A stretch of 64,000 nucleotides of DNA from Thermothielavioides terrestris NRRL 8126 (lineage: Eukaryota; Ascomycota; Sordariomycetes; Sordariales; Chaetomiaceae): positions 2,294,001 to 2,358,000 of the forward strand of contig NC_016461.1 in NCBI RefSeq assembly GCF_000226115.1. The letters run 5' to 3'. This document shows positions 53,941-64,000 of this stretch, in pieces (the first letter of the stretch is position 1; each line of letters opens with the position of its first letter). Made by a program: the position numbers and the translations under genes. The notes beneath the pieces are model-generated. The model was not told the origin of the DNA. It made no database searches and saw nothing but the letters and a program-made list of their open reading frames with translations.

Positions 53941-55759
53941 TCATTTCCTCACCTTCCGAGCGTGCTTCACCAGGTTTTCAATCACCCCCTCGAACGCCTC
54001 CCGATCCCCGATCTTCTCGTCCGTCCGCTTCTGCCAGTACGCCAGCACCCGCTGCGCCGTGTCCTGCATCGCCTCCAGCCGCTGCACGTGCTCGCGCAGC
54101 TCCCCGTCCGTCATGCCGTTCAGCGCCGCGTCCGTCAGGATGCACGCCTGTCGCGCCGACACCAAGTCGAACCTCCTCTCAGGACTGTTGTCCGCCCCCG
54201 CACCGCCGCCATCACCACCAGCCGCTCTCTTCCCTCCTCCCCCCTCCGCCGCACCCGCGGCTGCTGCTGCTTCCGCAGCTGTCGTCGTCCCCGCACCGAG
54301 CTGCGACGCCAAGCCGGTGCTCTTCCTGTCCGGCCCGCCCACGCCGCCTTCGGCGGCGGTCGAGCTGAACGAGCGGGCGTCGGCGGAGGCGCGGCGCGGG
54401 GAGCCGGACGAGGAGGAGGCGCGGCGGCGCAGCGAGGGCAGGACGAGCTTCTTCTGCTTGGAGGAGGCCGGCAGGATCTCGTCGAGGTCGACGGGCACGC
54501 CGAGCGAGACGAGGAAGAGGCGGCGGATGCGCGAGCGGATCCAGTCGGGCGGCTGCAGCGGCGGCGGGGCGACGAGCTGCGACCAGAGCGAGGCGGAGCG
54601 CGGGGTGAGGAAGACGGGGTTTTCTTTTGTTGCTGCTGTTGCTGTTGAGGATAGAGGGGATGGCGGGGTAGGAGGGAAGAGGGCGGCTAGGTAAGGTTCC
54701 GTGAGGGTGTGGATTTCGGCCGGGGAGAGGTCGTCGAAGGTGGGGATGGGCTGGACGGATGGGCTGGTTAGTGATGGAGGGAGAAACAGGGGCAGGCGAG
54801 AGGGAGAACCTACGAAGGGGAGGGACGGAGCGGCCGGGGCGGACGGCTGAGGAGGAGGAGGAGGTTGTGGTGGAGCAGGCGTGTGTCCTGCTTCCTGGAA
54901 GCCGTCGTCGAAGTCGTCAAAGTCATCGTCTTCTCCGCCCTCCTCGAACTCGTCAAAGTCATCGCCGAAGTCGTCGTCCTCAGCTTGCCCGTCGTCGGGA
55001 GTACTTTCGGGCGCTGGGAAACCAGGACTCAACGGAGATCGTTTCAGAGCAAGCGATGATTTCCTCCTTGCGCGAGCTGGAGTGGGGGGAGTACTGAGAG
55101 ATGGTATTGGAGTATCTACGCAAGAAAAGACGAGTCAATACAAAAACTATGGGAAGAGGAACGGAAACCAAGGGGGGAGCGCTCGGCACGGAAAAGGCAT
55201 GCTACGCGTCCGTACCATTTGCTGCTGCCCCGCCCTCCTCGATCCTTTGCCCGTCGGCCTTGACTACCACGTCGGGGTGGGCATCCGACTTGCGCCTTTG
55301 CCTGTTCTCAGGGTGCGTCACGGCGCCCTCACCGTCTGGCGTCTCCTCCACCACCGTCTTTGGGATGGGGCGCCCACCGGGGGTTGGCGGGCGCGGCGGG
55401 TGCTCGGGCTCTGGCTCGGGCGGCGAGGAACTGCTCTGGTCGGGGATGATGGCAATCTCATCCGGCTCTGCGTCCTCCTCCCTCATGCGATACGCCTCGG
55501 TGCCGGGAACTTCTCCGTAGGCGGGCCGGTCGTCGACCTTCTCGACTCTGGTCCGCGGAATGGGCGAGGCTCTGGCGGGCGAGACAGGCCCGGACCGGGC
55601 GTCGGAGTAGTGCTCTTCGGAGTCGGATGCCTCTGCTGGGGGAGGTCGTTAGCAGGGGAATGGGATGCGGAAGGAAAAGCACCTACCGAGCTCGCGGGCA
55701 CCTGGATCAGCCGTGTCCCGTCGCTCTGGCGGCGACAGGCTGTTGCGTCGTTCCGACAT
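53941..55759 (-). CDS. DUF5102/Laa2-like protein (clathrin adaptor AP-1 accessory candidate)
   Basis: Four exons are proposed: 55759-55687, 55632-55216, 55115-54814 and 54750-53941, encoding 533 residues. The N-terminal part carries RVEKVDDRPAYGEVPGTEAY, EDAEPDEIAIIPD and TPGGRPIPKTVVEE, repeats typical of this fungal family. An acidic centre (EDDDFGDDFDEFEEGGEDDD, DFDDFDDGF) has [DE]F-x-x-F-like motifs that bind the gamma-adaptin ear in aftiphilin and yeast Laa2. The C-terminal domain has WIRSRIRRLFLVSLGVPVDL and coiled LREHVQRLEAMQDTAQRVLA. The phase-1 donor at 55215 and acceptor at 55116 join the two halves exactly (AAN/DTPIPSLSTPP). If that intron is skipped, the first half would end at a stop at 55202. 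The 63-bp intron 54813-54751 is in frame and could be retained. Function is inferred from motifs. Confidence 0.78.
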
Positions 55760-56545
55760 TGTATATGCACAAGTGTAGGTAGGAGGAGGGCTGTGGAGAC
55801 GGTGAATCGGCTACTTCAGAGGAGGGGAAGCCAATCTCTACGAAGCAACAGGAGGAAGTGCAGTTCAGGGGGGATCGATTGTCCTCGTTCGTGCTTCTTG
55901 CTTCCGTAAGTTATGTGCAAAGAGCAAAGACCGCAGACGCAGCTGGCTCGGGGTGGCAGGGGGGTGCACACCCACGAGGACGGAGAAGTGTGTAGCCCAA
56001 GTCTGGTAGCTGGAGGGCTCTCAGTCTGGGCTCTGGCGGCGACACAGGCGAGACATGGTGTGGACCCACGCAACATGCTAAAAGTGGGGTCATGCCAAAG
56101 CTGCCAAGCTCCCCTCTGGCCCGTGCATTTTGCTTGGCATCTCGGCTAGTGCGCGTCAAAGGCGGCTGAACGAGCTTTTCGCTTCCAGTTAGGCGCGCTT
56201 TGGCAGGTGCCAAAAGTCGGCTCAACAAGTGGCCAAGACCCTGGAAAACAACAACAAGGTGCTTTGGCGGTAGCACCTCGATTTCAAGGGCTTCTTGCCT
56301 CCGACCGAGCTTTGAAATACACACAGTTGAGCTCAATCGCTTCGGACGATCCGATTGCGCCCGAGAAACCCGGCGGGATCTGGTCTCCCTGCGCAATCCC
56401 AACCTTTCTGCCCACAGCTGCCGCGCTGGAGCATCGACCGGTCCCTAAGGTCGACACCGCCCGATTCCATAATCTGCGCGGTTGCCTGTAATTGCTGTTT
56501 TTCGCACACGAGACCGTCCAGCAATCCGCCGCACTTTGACTCAAC
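55760..56545. promoter_or_regulatory. Divergent promoter region between the DUF5102 gene and NSP1
   Basis: 786 bp between opposing start codons. No other gene recognised. Confidence 0.55.
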
Positions 56546-58705
56546 ATGTCCTTCAACTTCGGAACGCCCGCGTCGAGCGCGGCTTCAGGCCAGTCGACGA
56601 CGACAACGGCCCCAGCTTCTGGCGGCCTGTTTGGTAGCGCGGCTGGCACAACCTTCTCGTTCGGCAAACCCGCTGGCAGCGGAACAAGCACGCCTCAGAC
56701 TGGTGGAGGGTTGTTTGGGCAGACTCCGGCATCAACCGGTCAGGCTGGAGGCCTGTTCGGCAACGCGGGCGCCAGTACGACTCCTTCAACGTCCGCGCCC
56801 TCCACTAGCACGCCGCTTTTCGGGCAGCAGGCTGGCGCTACATCCGGAGGGTCGTCGTTGTTTGGCAACGCCAGCAAGCCCACGGGGGCGCTGTTTGGCA
56901 ACACGTCTACCCCTGCTACGGGAACGGCAACCCCTACTGGGACGCCGAACCTCTTCGGCAACAAGCCTGCTGCTACGACTGCTACGACTGCTGCTCCATC
57001 CACAGGCACTCAGGGTGCGACAACAGGCGGACTCTTTGGGTCCGCAACCACGGCGCCCCAGTCGGGTACACCAACAACTTCAGCAACGGGTGGGTTGTTT
57101 GGAAACGTGAGTGGTTCTCTATTCGGCTCTACAACTCCCGCCACTACCACGAGCGGAGCTCAGGCTACCCCGGCAAAGCCGCTATTCGGGGGGCTTGGGT
57201 CGACCACACCGGCCGGCGCACCTCCCACCGATGCGTCCAAGCCTGCTGGAGCACTGTTCGGAGCTAGCCTCGGGACCAAGCCGACAACCTCTGGAGCGAC
57301 GAGTGGCGGCCTATTCGGACAATCTGCAACGCCGGCTACAACTACGACGCAGGCTCCTTCGACCGGTTCTACGGCACCGGCAGCGGGAGGGCTCTTCGGC
57401 AAGACCGGATCCACCCCAGCCGCAGGAGGCACGTCGTCTCTCTTTGGCAGCGCTCAGCCTGCCGCCGCCGCCACATCCGGCGCCAACACTCCTACCACCA
57501 CCGCACCGGCAGCAGCCGCGAAGCCTCTCTTTGGGAGTGCTGCTGGCGCTCAGTCCGCTTCCACAGCTACCCCTGCAACTACTACAGCACCCGCGGCATC
57601 TTCGGCAACCACAACTCCGAGCTTGTTCGGCGCCGCCACCTCCGCCAGCACGGCGGCTGCTGGCTCGACTCCAGCCAGTTCGAACCTGTTCAACTTGAAG
57701 CCGGCGACGACCACTGCAGCTCCCAGCTCCGCTGCTCCTGCGTCCGCGAGCAACCTGTTCGCCAAGCCGGCCTCTACCACAGCCCCCAGCACTACCGCCA
57801 CCACAACAGCAACTGCCCCCGCTACCACCACTGCTGCCGCCACTACTTCCGCCCCTGCAACAACAGGCTTGTTTGGTGGCGCCAAGCCTGCCGGCACAAC
57901 CACCACGCCAGCGCAGGATGGCAAGAGCAGCACCGCCGCGACGCTCTCGGCATCGACCATGGGCCCTACGTCGCAATTGCCGCGTCTGAAGAACAAGACC
58001 ATGGACGAGATCATCACGCGGTGGGCGACGGACCTGTCCAAGTACCAGAAGGAGTTCAAGGAGCAAGCGGCCAAGATTGCCGAGTGGGACCGGATGTTGG
58101 TCGACAACGGCGAGAAGATCCAGAAGCTGTACACGTCCACCTACGAGGCTGAGCGCGCCAGCAGCGAGATCGAGCGTCAGTTGTCCAACGTCGAAAGCCA
58201 GCAGGAGGAGCTCGCGGCGTGGCTGGACCGCTACGAGGCCGACCTGGACGAGCTCTTCGCAAAGCAGGGCGGCGGCGGCGGCGGGGGTGAGCAGGTTGGC
58301 GGCCCGGATCAGGAGCGCGAGCGCACCTACAAGCTGGCCGAGAAGCTGACGGACCGGCTGGACGACATGGGCAAGGACCTGACCAAAATGATCAAGGAGA
58401 TCAATGACATGTCGAGCACGCTCAGCAAGGGCAGCAAGCCCGATGATCCGGTATGTCTTCTTTTTTTCTTTCCGATTGCAATGTGCTGGATGCCAAACTA
58501 ACTGGTTGCGTAGTTGACGCAGATCGTGCGGGTCCTGAACGGGCATCTCGCCCAGCTGCAGTGGATCGACAGCAACGCGGCCGCGCTCCAGGCCAAGGTG
58601 GCCGCCGCGCAGAAGGCCAGCGGCAACATGGGCCCCAGCGTCTCGAGCACCGAGTCGGACGCGGCCGAGAGCTTTTACCGGTCGTATCGGGGCGGGTACA
58701 GATGA
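56546..58705 (+). CDS. NSP1: FG nucleoporin NSP1 (Nup62 family)
   Basis: Two exons, 56546-58450 and 58514-58705, give 698 residues. Nsp1/Nup62 is a central-channel nucleoporin; its FG repeats form the permeability barrier and its coiled coil binds Nup57/Nup49 and Nup82. Residues 1-465 hold about 25 FG units in a Thr/Ala/Ser/Pro matrix, most of them GLFG-like (GGLFGSA, GGLFGQTP, KPLFGGLG) with one FSFG near residue 35. The C-terminal domain, about 480-690, starts LPRLKNKTMDEIITRWATDL and continues with heptads (KEQAAKIAEWDRMLVDNGEK, SSEIERQLSNVESQQEELAA, YEADLDELF). A Gly run follows, and exon 2 adds LTQIVRVLNGHLAQLQWIDS. The 63-bp intron has GTATGT and TAG ends in phase 0. Confidence 0.95.
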
Positions 58706-59212
58706 AATGGGGATGGGGGAGGAACCATAATGTCTTGGTCATGAGTTGGGGTTTGTCGCGTGTATATTTGCAATGTCCTACGGCGCGGGCCGCAGCTGGC
58801 CGGTTGAGACTGGCAAATGGGTAGAGGGAAGGAAGAGAGGCATGCGGCATCGTCGTGCTCCTGCAGCCAGGCCTGAGATCACAGTTACAGAGGGAAGTTT
58901 GGGGTGGTTTGGTAGCAAGAGCCTGCATATTGTATTGTACAAAGTGGTGATGGTAGATTTGGCCCCGCGGAGCAGAGAGCAGGAATGGAGGTTGATATGC
59001 TTGTCGTGCAGTAACCAATGGCTTGAACGACAACGACAACGGCAATGGCAGACTATTGTCGCTGGACCAATCTCGCTCTTCCGTTCCGCCTTCGTTCAGG
59101 TTGGTTCCCCCGTGCCACAGAACCCTGGCATTGAAAACGTGGCCCCGTTGGTATCTCCGTTAAGGAGTGGGATTGATCTCGAGGGTAAAAGGCGCGCTCG
59201 CTCGCTCGCTTC
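58706..59212. other. Convergent 3' region between NSP1 and INH1
   Basis: 507 bp; no gene seen. Confidence 0.6.
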
Positions 59213-59858
59213 TTAGTTCTGCTCGCCGCCTTGCTCCTTGGTGATCTCGTCGCTGTGGCTCGGGAGCGAAGAAATTTTGAACTCCGCATCAGCATACTGA
59301 GTCATTCATGCTACAACAGGTACGGGAGGGACCGAAGACCCGCATGGGGCGTGTGAGGAAGGGAGGGGGGAAGAGGGCGCTTTTGCTCACATGTGGTCCG
59401 ACAGCTGCTGCAGGTGCGCCTGCTGCTCGGCCAGCTTCTTCTTGAGCTCCATGAGCTTCTCCTTCTCGCGCTGCCGGATCGCGTAGTCCTCGTTTGCACG
59501 CTCGCGCCGTTGGAAGGCGTCGCTGTGTGGAGGAAGAAGGGTTTATGTCAGCGTCTCTGGGCTGAGAGTGCAGATGAATGAATTGCTGGGGGTTTTAATG
59601 GGCTTGGTCGGTGGGAGGGAGGCAGATAGAGGATGCACGCGCGATTTTCCCCGCTCTTCTCCATTCTAGACCTTCCATGCGCAGCAATCCCGGAGATGGA
59701 CAGAGATGAAGCTGGTGTAAGGGAGGGACAACGCACCCTTGGCCGCCGGTCTTGGGCGGAGCACCGGTGTCGCCGGCAGACATGGCGCGGACGGTCGTCG
59801 AGAAGGTGCGGGAGAGCAGCGCCGGGCGGGCGAGCTTGGTGATCGAAGTGCGCATCAT
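59213..59858 (-). CDS. INH1: Mitochondrial ATP synthase inhibitor IF1
   Basis: Three exons, 59858-59737, 59522-59391 and 59252-59213, give 97 residues, a usual size. IF1 blocks ATP hydrolysis by F1 when the matrix becomes acidic. The precursor begins MMRTSITKLARPALLSRTFS, a mitochondrial presequence (..RTFSTTVRAM). The inhibitory part follows: GDTGAPPKTGGQGDAFQRRE, RANEDYAIRQREKEKLMELK and the coiled KKLAEQQAHLQQLSDHIDEI, ending TKEQGGEQN. Both split codons (GG+C for Gly and AT+C for Ile) rebuild conserved residues, which fixes the splice sites. The last exon has only 13 codons including the stop. Confidence 0.93.
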
Positions 59859-60789
59859 GGTGGCGGTGGATTGTGGTACTTTCAATGGATGTTGGTGGTG
59901 GTTGATGTCGAGATTGCGGCTCTGTCAGGTTACCTAACATAAGCCTGCAAGTTTCGTCGGTGTTCCAATGGCAAGGGTTTGCTGAGGGTGGCCTGATCCG
60001 CAGCTCCGTGGGGTGGAGGGAGCTATCGGAAGCTTGGACGTCACTTCCTTTCGGACCTGTGGGTATTTCAGGCACTTCTCGGCTGGGCTCAGGCAGCTAC
60101 CTCAGGGACCTAGGACATGGAACCAACCACCGAACAACCCACAACCTCACAACCTGGAATCATTCTGCCCAGTGTCTTCACACCCGCTCAGTAACCAGCG
60201 CCACTTTTTTGACCCGGTATTGACTGGCGACAGGATGACTCCCTACCGCCAACCGCCCCAACAATTTTCTCTTGTTGAAGCACTCGAGTCCTCAGCCAGG
60301 TTTAACGCACTCATTCTGATTTACGTTGGATTTCATCCTCTAAGGCGCTCATTGAGGTCTGCTACGAGGTGGTTTATCGATGGCTTGAAGATCGCCATAG
60401 TCACTTAAGGGCCCACGGCGAACCACATGGCGGGATTTCGCCTCTCACTTCCAAAGCAACTATGTTCCCAATTACGACGGAGTAATCATAGTCGAGAACA
60501 AGAACCTCTTGGCGCTCTCTCTCTCGCCCTCTCTTCCTAAAGAAAAGGCCGAAACAGAGGAAACGGGGAATCAATAGATGAAAGGGTAGACCACCTACCC
60601 TGATGGCGGCAACCCCATCCTTCTGTTTCGGGACTGCTTGGAGCCTTTGCTCAATATCCCAGCATCAAGGCTTTCAGGTTCAAAAACGAACCTGGAGTTC
60701 TTGTGGCGATCCTTCCCATTGATTGAGATGGAGTTGTTCTTGTCTGTGCGATGTATATTTCTCAATCCTGGCTTGGGAAGTGAGGACCT
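59859..60789. other. Promoter of INH1 and flank of the SDR relic
   Basis: 931 bp; no gene seen. The N-terminal Rossmann part expected for an SDR gene (TGxxxGIG) is not recognisable here. Confidence 0.55.
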
Positions 60790-61438
60790 CAACAACTTGT
60801 TCACAGAGACCAACGTCGCCGGGGCGCACTACTGTTTTCCAGGTCGCCGCGCGGCGGATAATTGGCCAGGCTTCTTCTGCCTTTTCTTTCCTCCTTCTCC
60901 TTCTTCTTCTTCCAATACCATTGCGACTGCCCAGGCGGGTCATGGCGAAGAAAAGGGGCAGGGCGAGGTGGAAGGGAAAAAGAGGAGGGTGCGCGGCAAG
61001 CGGATCGCCGCGGCGAGCATCGTCGCGTTCGAGCCGTTTCCGCTGCTCAGTGCTGGGACACTACAGCGCGAGCAATAGGGCGATGAGGGGGCTGAGCCAA
61101 GTGTATGCGATGGAGCTGGCCATATACGGGATCACGGAAAATGCGTATGATCCAGGCATCGTAGATACGAAGATGTGGGAGCTGATTGACGGGGGGCTTG
61201 GTCAGAGAGCGGCAAAAATAAGGGAGAGATGACCAAGAAGTACAGCGATGGTCTGATCACGCTGGGCCGGACGAGCGTCCCCGAGGATGTGGCTGGCTTG
61301 GTGTCGTTTCTGGCGAGCAGGGATGCGGACTACATCACGGGACAAGCGTATATTGCGGATGGGGCATTATCTTCACTTGGAGGGGAAGTGACAGTTGCTT
61401 TCCTGGCCTTCTGTTTTCAAAGCTCTGTTTCGGACTGA
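60790..61438 (+). pseudogene. Short-chain dehydrogenase/reductase (diacetyl/acetoin reductase type) pseudogene
   Basis: Pieces of one SDR protein lie in order but in different frames: TNVAGAHYCF and QVAARRIIGQ (about 60811-60868), GKRIAAASIVAFEPFPLL (about 60992-61045), GHYSASNRAMRGLSQVYAME with [20 protein letters not shown] (about 61054-61190), and [20 protein letters not shown] with [16 protein letters not shown] (about 61232-61352). At least two frameshifts separate them. The N-terminal NAD-binding motif is missing and the catalytic YxxxK reads Y-S-A-S-N, losing the Lys. A CT-rich stretch (60870-60915) interrupts the relic. The last piece reads on to a stop at 61438. No functional protein can be made from this copy. 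Confidence 0.8.
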
Positions 61439-64000
61439 TTGAGCAAGAAAAATAAGGCCGCCAGATTCCTGGGAATGCGCCCATACCCTCTCTTACACCG
61501 CAACTCAACACATACTGGAAACCAGACCTTCAGAGCAGCTTGGCTACCTCCTCCCTAGAAGTTCATCAATCTCTTTCCGGAGTGGCCTGTTTACTCCTGT
61601 GCTAATAGGTGCTTAGGTAGGCAGGTGGGGTGTGCTGTAAGCTCGTGATATTGGCTCGTGTGGGGTGGCCCTATAAAGTTGCGATGAATCACTCTGATTC
61701 TAAGGGGTACCATGATGAACAACTTGATGGTCGCCCACGATTCCGTGTGAGTTGCCCGGGATACCACAGAAGTAAGGGTGTTTGGGATGCTGCGGCAGCA
61801 AGGTGGTTAGGTGGTATTCAGAATGAATCATCGTTGCTCACAATGAGACTCGCAGCCCAGCACCATCCAGGGGCAGGGAGAGATGAAGGCCATCTAAACG
61901 GCAGGATCTAGTGAAAGAATATGCCAGTAGTTATATAGGAATCGCAGACCACCATGTCTTTCACTGCCTGTAGTCTCTCCTGCCCTCACACTTTGGTCTG
62001 TCGACACTAGGCTTGAACCTATGATTAAAGTGAGTTTTGGATCGACCCTTCTCAACATGACTTACTTGAAGTTGCTAGTGATGCATGGAACACGTTCCCT
62101 TTTCCGAGGCATCGCCAGTGTGGAAAAGATTGACCCAGTCATTGAGCCGACATCGTCTGACGAGCAACGAGGCGTCCGCTTGCTCTATCGTGCTTGAGTT
62201 GCTGGAGCGTGGGCCTATCACTGACGCACATTCATCCCCCAGATATTGTGGGAGCGGTGGGCCGTTTTGAGGCCATGAGGTTAGTCTACTCCCTGGTTAA
62301 TCACATAGTTGCCAACAAGACGCGTCCTCTTCGTCTACTTCATCTGAGGTGCTGATCATGATCGTCGTACAAAGTGACTCTGCACAGTGAGTGGACCGCA
62401 CTTGCAACTCCTTTGATCTACCGCTGTTCCTGTACTGATATCTTTCGCCGACCGAGGGGCCAAGCGTAACACGGAGAGCGGGAGCTGCGGCCATCTTCAG
62501 GGGCAAAGGAGCAAGTCATACACGCAAGTAATGGAGGGTATAGAGAGAACTGCTGGGTCTGCCTGGCGCAACGAACTCGAAGAACACGAACTGGTGCAGT
62601 GGTGAGAAGTGTGCGCAAACATGGTATGGCACGCAGCAGTCTAGTGCAGTTTTGCGGTTTTACCTTCCAAACCTGTGTAGGACAGCTGTTTTGTGCTGTT
62701 GAGGTAGGTATCGCAAGAGTCTTGCTGCCGAGCTTCAACTGCAAAGTCAAAGGTCGCAATGGACCAGATGCAGATGGTCACGAACAGAACCTTGAAGCGG
62801 GTCGCCTGAATTGAACTCTGCCTTAAAGGTACCTGAGGGATCAATCACTTCCAGGTTTGTCAAGCCAGGCAGCCAACCAGCATCAGCTGCCTTCATGGGC
62901 TGCCTCATTGCAGTTCAAGTTCTGCCCCACTATCAGCTGTCAGAGCTGAGCTCCAAGGCGCCGCCCGGGCACAAAATGTTATCAACAAGTACTATACTCC
63001 GTGCACCTCGTCTCTTACCTGTGGTGTCGAAGAACATGACTTACACAGTAGATTGTAGTTAGGTAGGTAGCTAATGAAGCTGATTTGAATATAAACTCGG
63101 TTGTTGCCTGCATCCTGTTCACCGAGAATGGACTGCGCATCACACTTCACAACCGAATCGGCAAGTTTAGGGGTAGCCGCATGAAATCAAGCCGTCAAGC
63201 TGCCTTATGCGTGATGCTGATGCTGCACAGTCTATCGCGGACTCCGTAAACAAGCAGTTGCATATTCGCTCACGGCATGTATCTCGGTGTTCATTCGAGA
63301 AAGGCTCTGCTGATCGAACTCGAGGTGGTCTCGAAAATAGGCGCCGCTCCTCAGCTCCAGTCAGCCGCTTGTTGGGACTGGAGCATGCCAATTTCCAGGT
63401 GACGTACTGGTGCTGGGTGCTGACCGGGCGTCAAAAAGCTCGTCACGTGCTGCCCCCCAGTCGGGGTCCTGCTTGAGTGGGCAGTGCCAGCCTGAATTTC
63501 ACTGGTCGCCAGCCCACGCATCCCGCCTTGCGTCGTCGCTTTGCTGCGCTTCGGCCTTGCCCCTTCCCTCATTTCCAACTTTGCATCCCCAAACCGGTGA
63601 TTTCACCCACTCCCGTCCTCTTTCCCAAAATCAAGCGATCCAACCACCTCACAAACTTCTGCACCCCGTTTTCCACCCTGCAACCTTCTCGCAAGGATCG
63701 TCACGTCAGCAATCCTGCCGACCATCTTCTAGATTCCACGAGGTGAGTGCTAGTTATCATCCCCTCACTTTGCTGCACCGCCAACTGTACCCGTACCGCC
63801 ACTTCTTGCGCGCTGTCGTCATTGCCGACGCGACAGGCCCCTCGCTTCCGCCCTCTGAAGACCGCTGTCGCGAATCCCACCGTCGCCTCATTCTCAAGTC
63901 CCAATTCACCAAGGGTCCAACGCAGCTTTGCCTGGATCAACTGTGCTAGACCGCGTTCCCCGAAGGATAGGGCTGCGCATCCACCCCACCTGGGGAGCGG
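61439..64000. other. Gene-free stretch of 2.6 kb at the right edge
   Basis: No convincing coding frame. A tRNA-like 3' fragment lies at 61999-62024. From about 63480 the DNA becomes C/T-rich, with GAG/GTGAGT at about 63740-63746 that could be a leader intron donor. This may be the 5' leader of a gene starting beyond the window. Confidence 0.45.
61999..62024 (-). other. tRNA-like T-arm/acceptor fragment
   Basis: On the minus strand, CATAGGTTCAAGCCTA is followed by GTGTCGACA. This resembles the T-arm and 3' acceptor strand of a tRNA-Ser type gene. No matching 5' half or acceptor partner lies upstream, so it is a remnant or chance match. Confidence 0.25.

Noticed and set aside
57311..58546. 411-codon minus-strand frame antisense to NSP1
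   Set aside because: Mirror of low-complexity FG repeats; Gly/Cys/Arg-rich without family motifs.
1..64000. CRISPR arrays, bacterial operons or prophage
   Set aside because: Spliced eukaryotic genes throughout; no regularly spaced short repeats seen.

Overview
The window is nuclear DNA from a filamentous ascomycete, most likely a Sordariomycete close to the Sordariales/Chaetomiaceae. This is inferred from GC-rich coding DNA, short introns of about 45-100 bp with GT..AG ends, TNA-type branch sites, low-complexity acidic linkers, and orthologues typical of filamentous fungi. Genes lie on both strands with no operons. Exon joins below were worked out by hand from splice motifs, reading phase and family similarity; none is backed by transcript data. 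Species and synteny could not be tested.

Layout from left to right: the 5' part of a pseudouridine-5'-phosphate glycosidase gene running off the left edge (-); a probable GPI-anchored secreted protein (+, 2065-2962); a small broken LTR element carrying a copia-type gag (-, 3206-4159); UTP18 (+); a 108-residue orphan (-); a very large uncharacterised protein with repeated N-terminal modules (+, 9153-14684); SEC20 (-) divergent from mitoribosomal MRPL44/mL53 (+); inorganic pyrophosphatase with an open mitochondrial-like leader (-); a UNC-13/Munc13-family protein (-); a TPR-like protein (-); a DUF7730-type relic (+); a BAR-PH-ArfGAP protein (+); a FAD monooxygenase (-); the FHA checkpoint kinase CHK2/RAD53 (-); eIF3m (+); a membrane-anchored UMP/CMP kinase (-); a four-TM protein (-); a 5.1 kb gene-poor island with a candidate MITE; eIF2-gamma (+); a DUF5102/Laa2-like trafficking protein (-) divergent from nucleoporin NSP1 (+); ATP synthase inhibitor IF1 (-); a decayed SDR dehydrogenase (+); and about 2.5 kb with no recognisable gene.

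Most genes are conserved housekeeping functions: ribosome biogenesis and translation (UTP18, eIF3m, eIF2-gamma, mL53), vesicle traffic (SEC20, UNC-13, ArfGAP, Laa2-like), nuclear pore, mitochondrial energy metabolism (IF1, pyrophosphatase) and DNA-damage signalling. They do not form one pathway. Accessory material sits in the LTR element, the two pseudogenes and the 46.7-51.7 kb island. I did not find a clear new multi-gene system. The observations most worth checking are the repeated-module giant protein, the copia-type element whose primer site matches a tRNA half-molecule ending at the anticodon loop, the candidate MITE with perfect 23-bp inverted repeats, and the in-frame leaders on pyrophosphatase and eIF3m.
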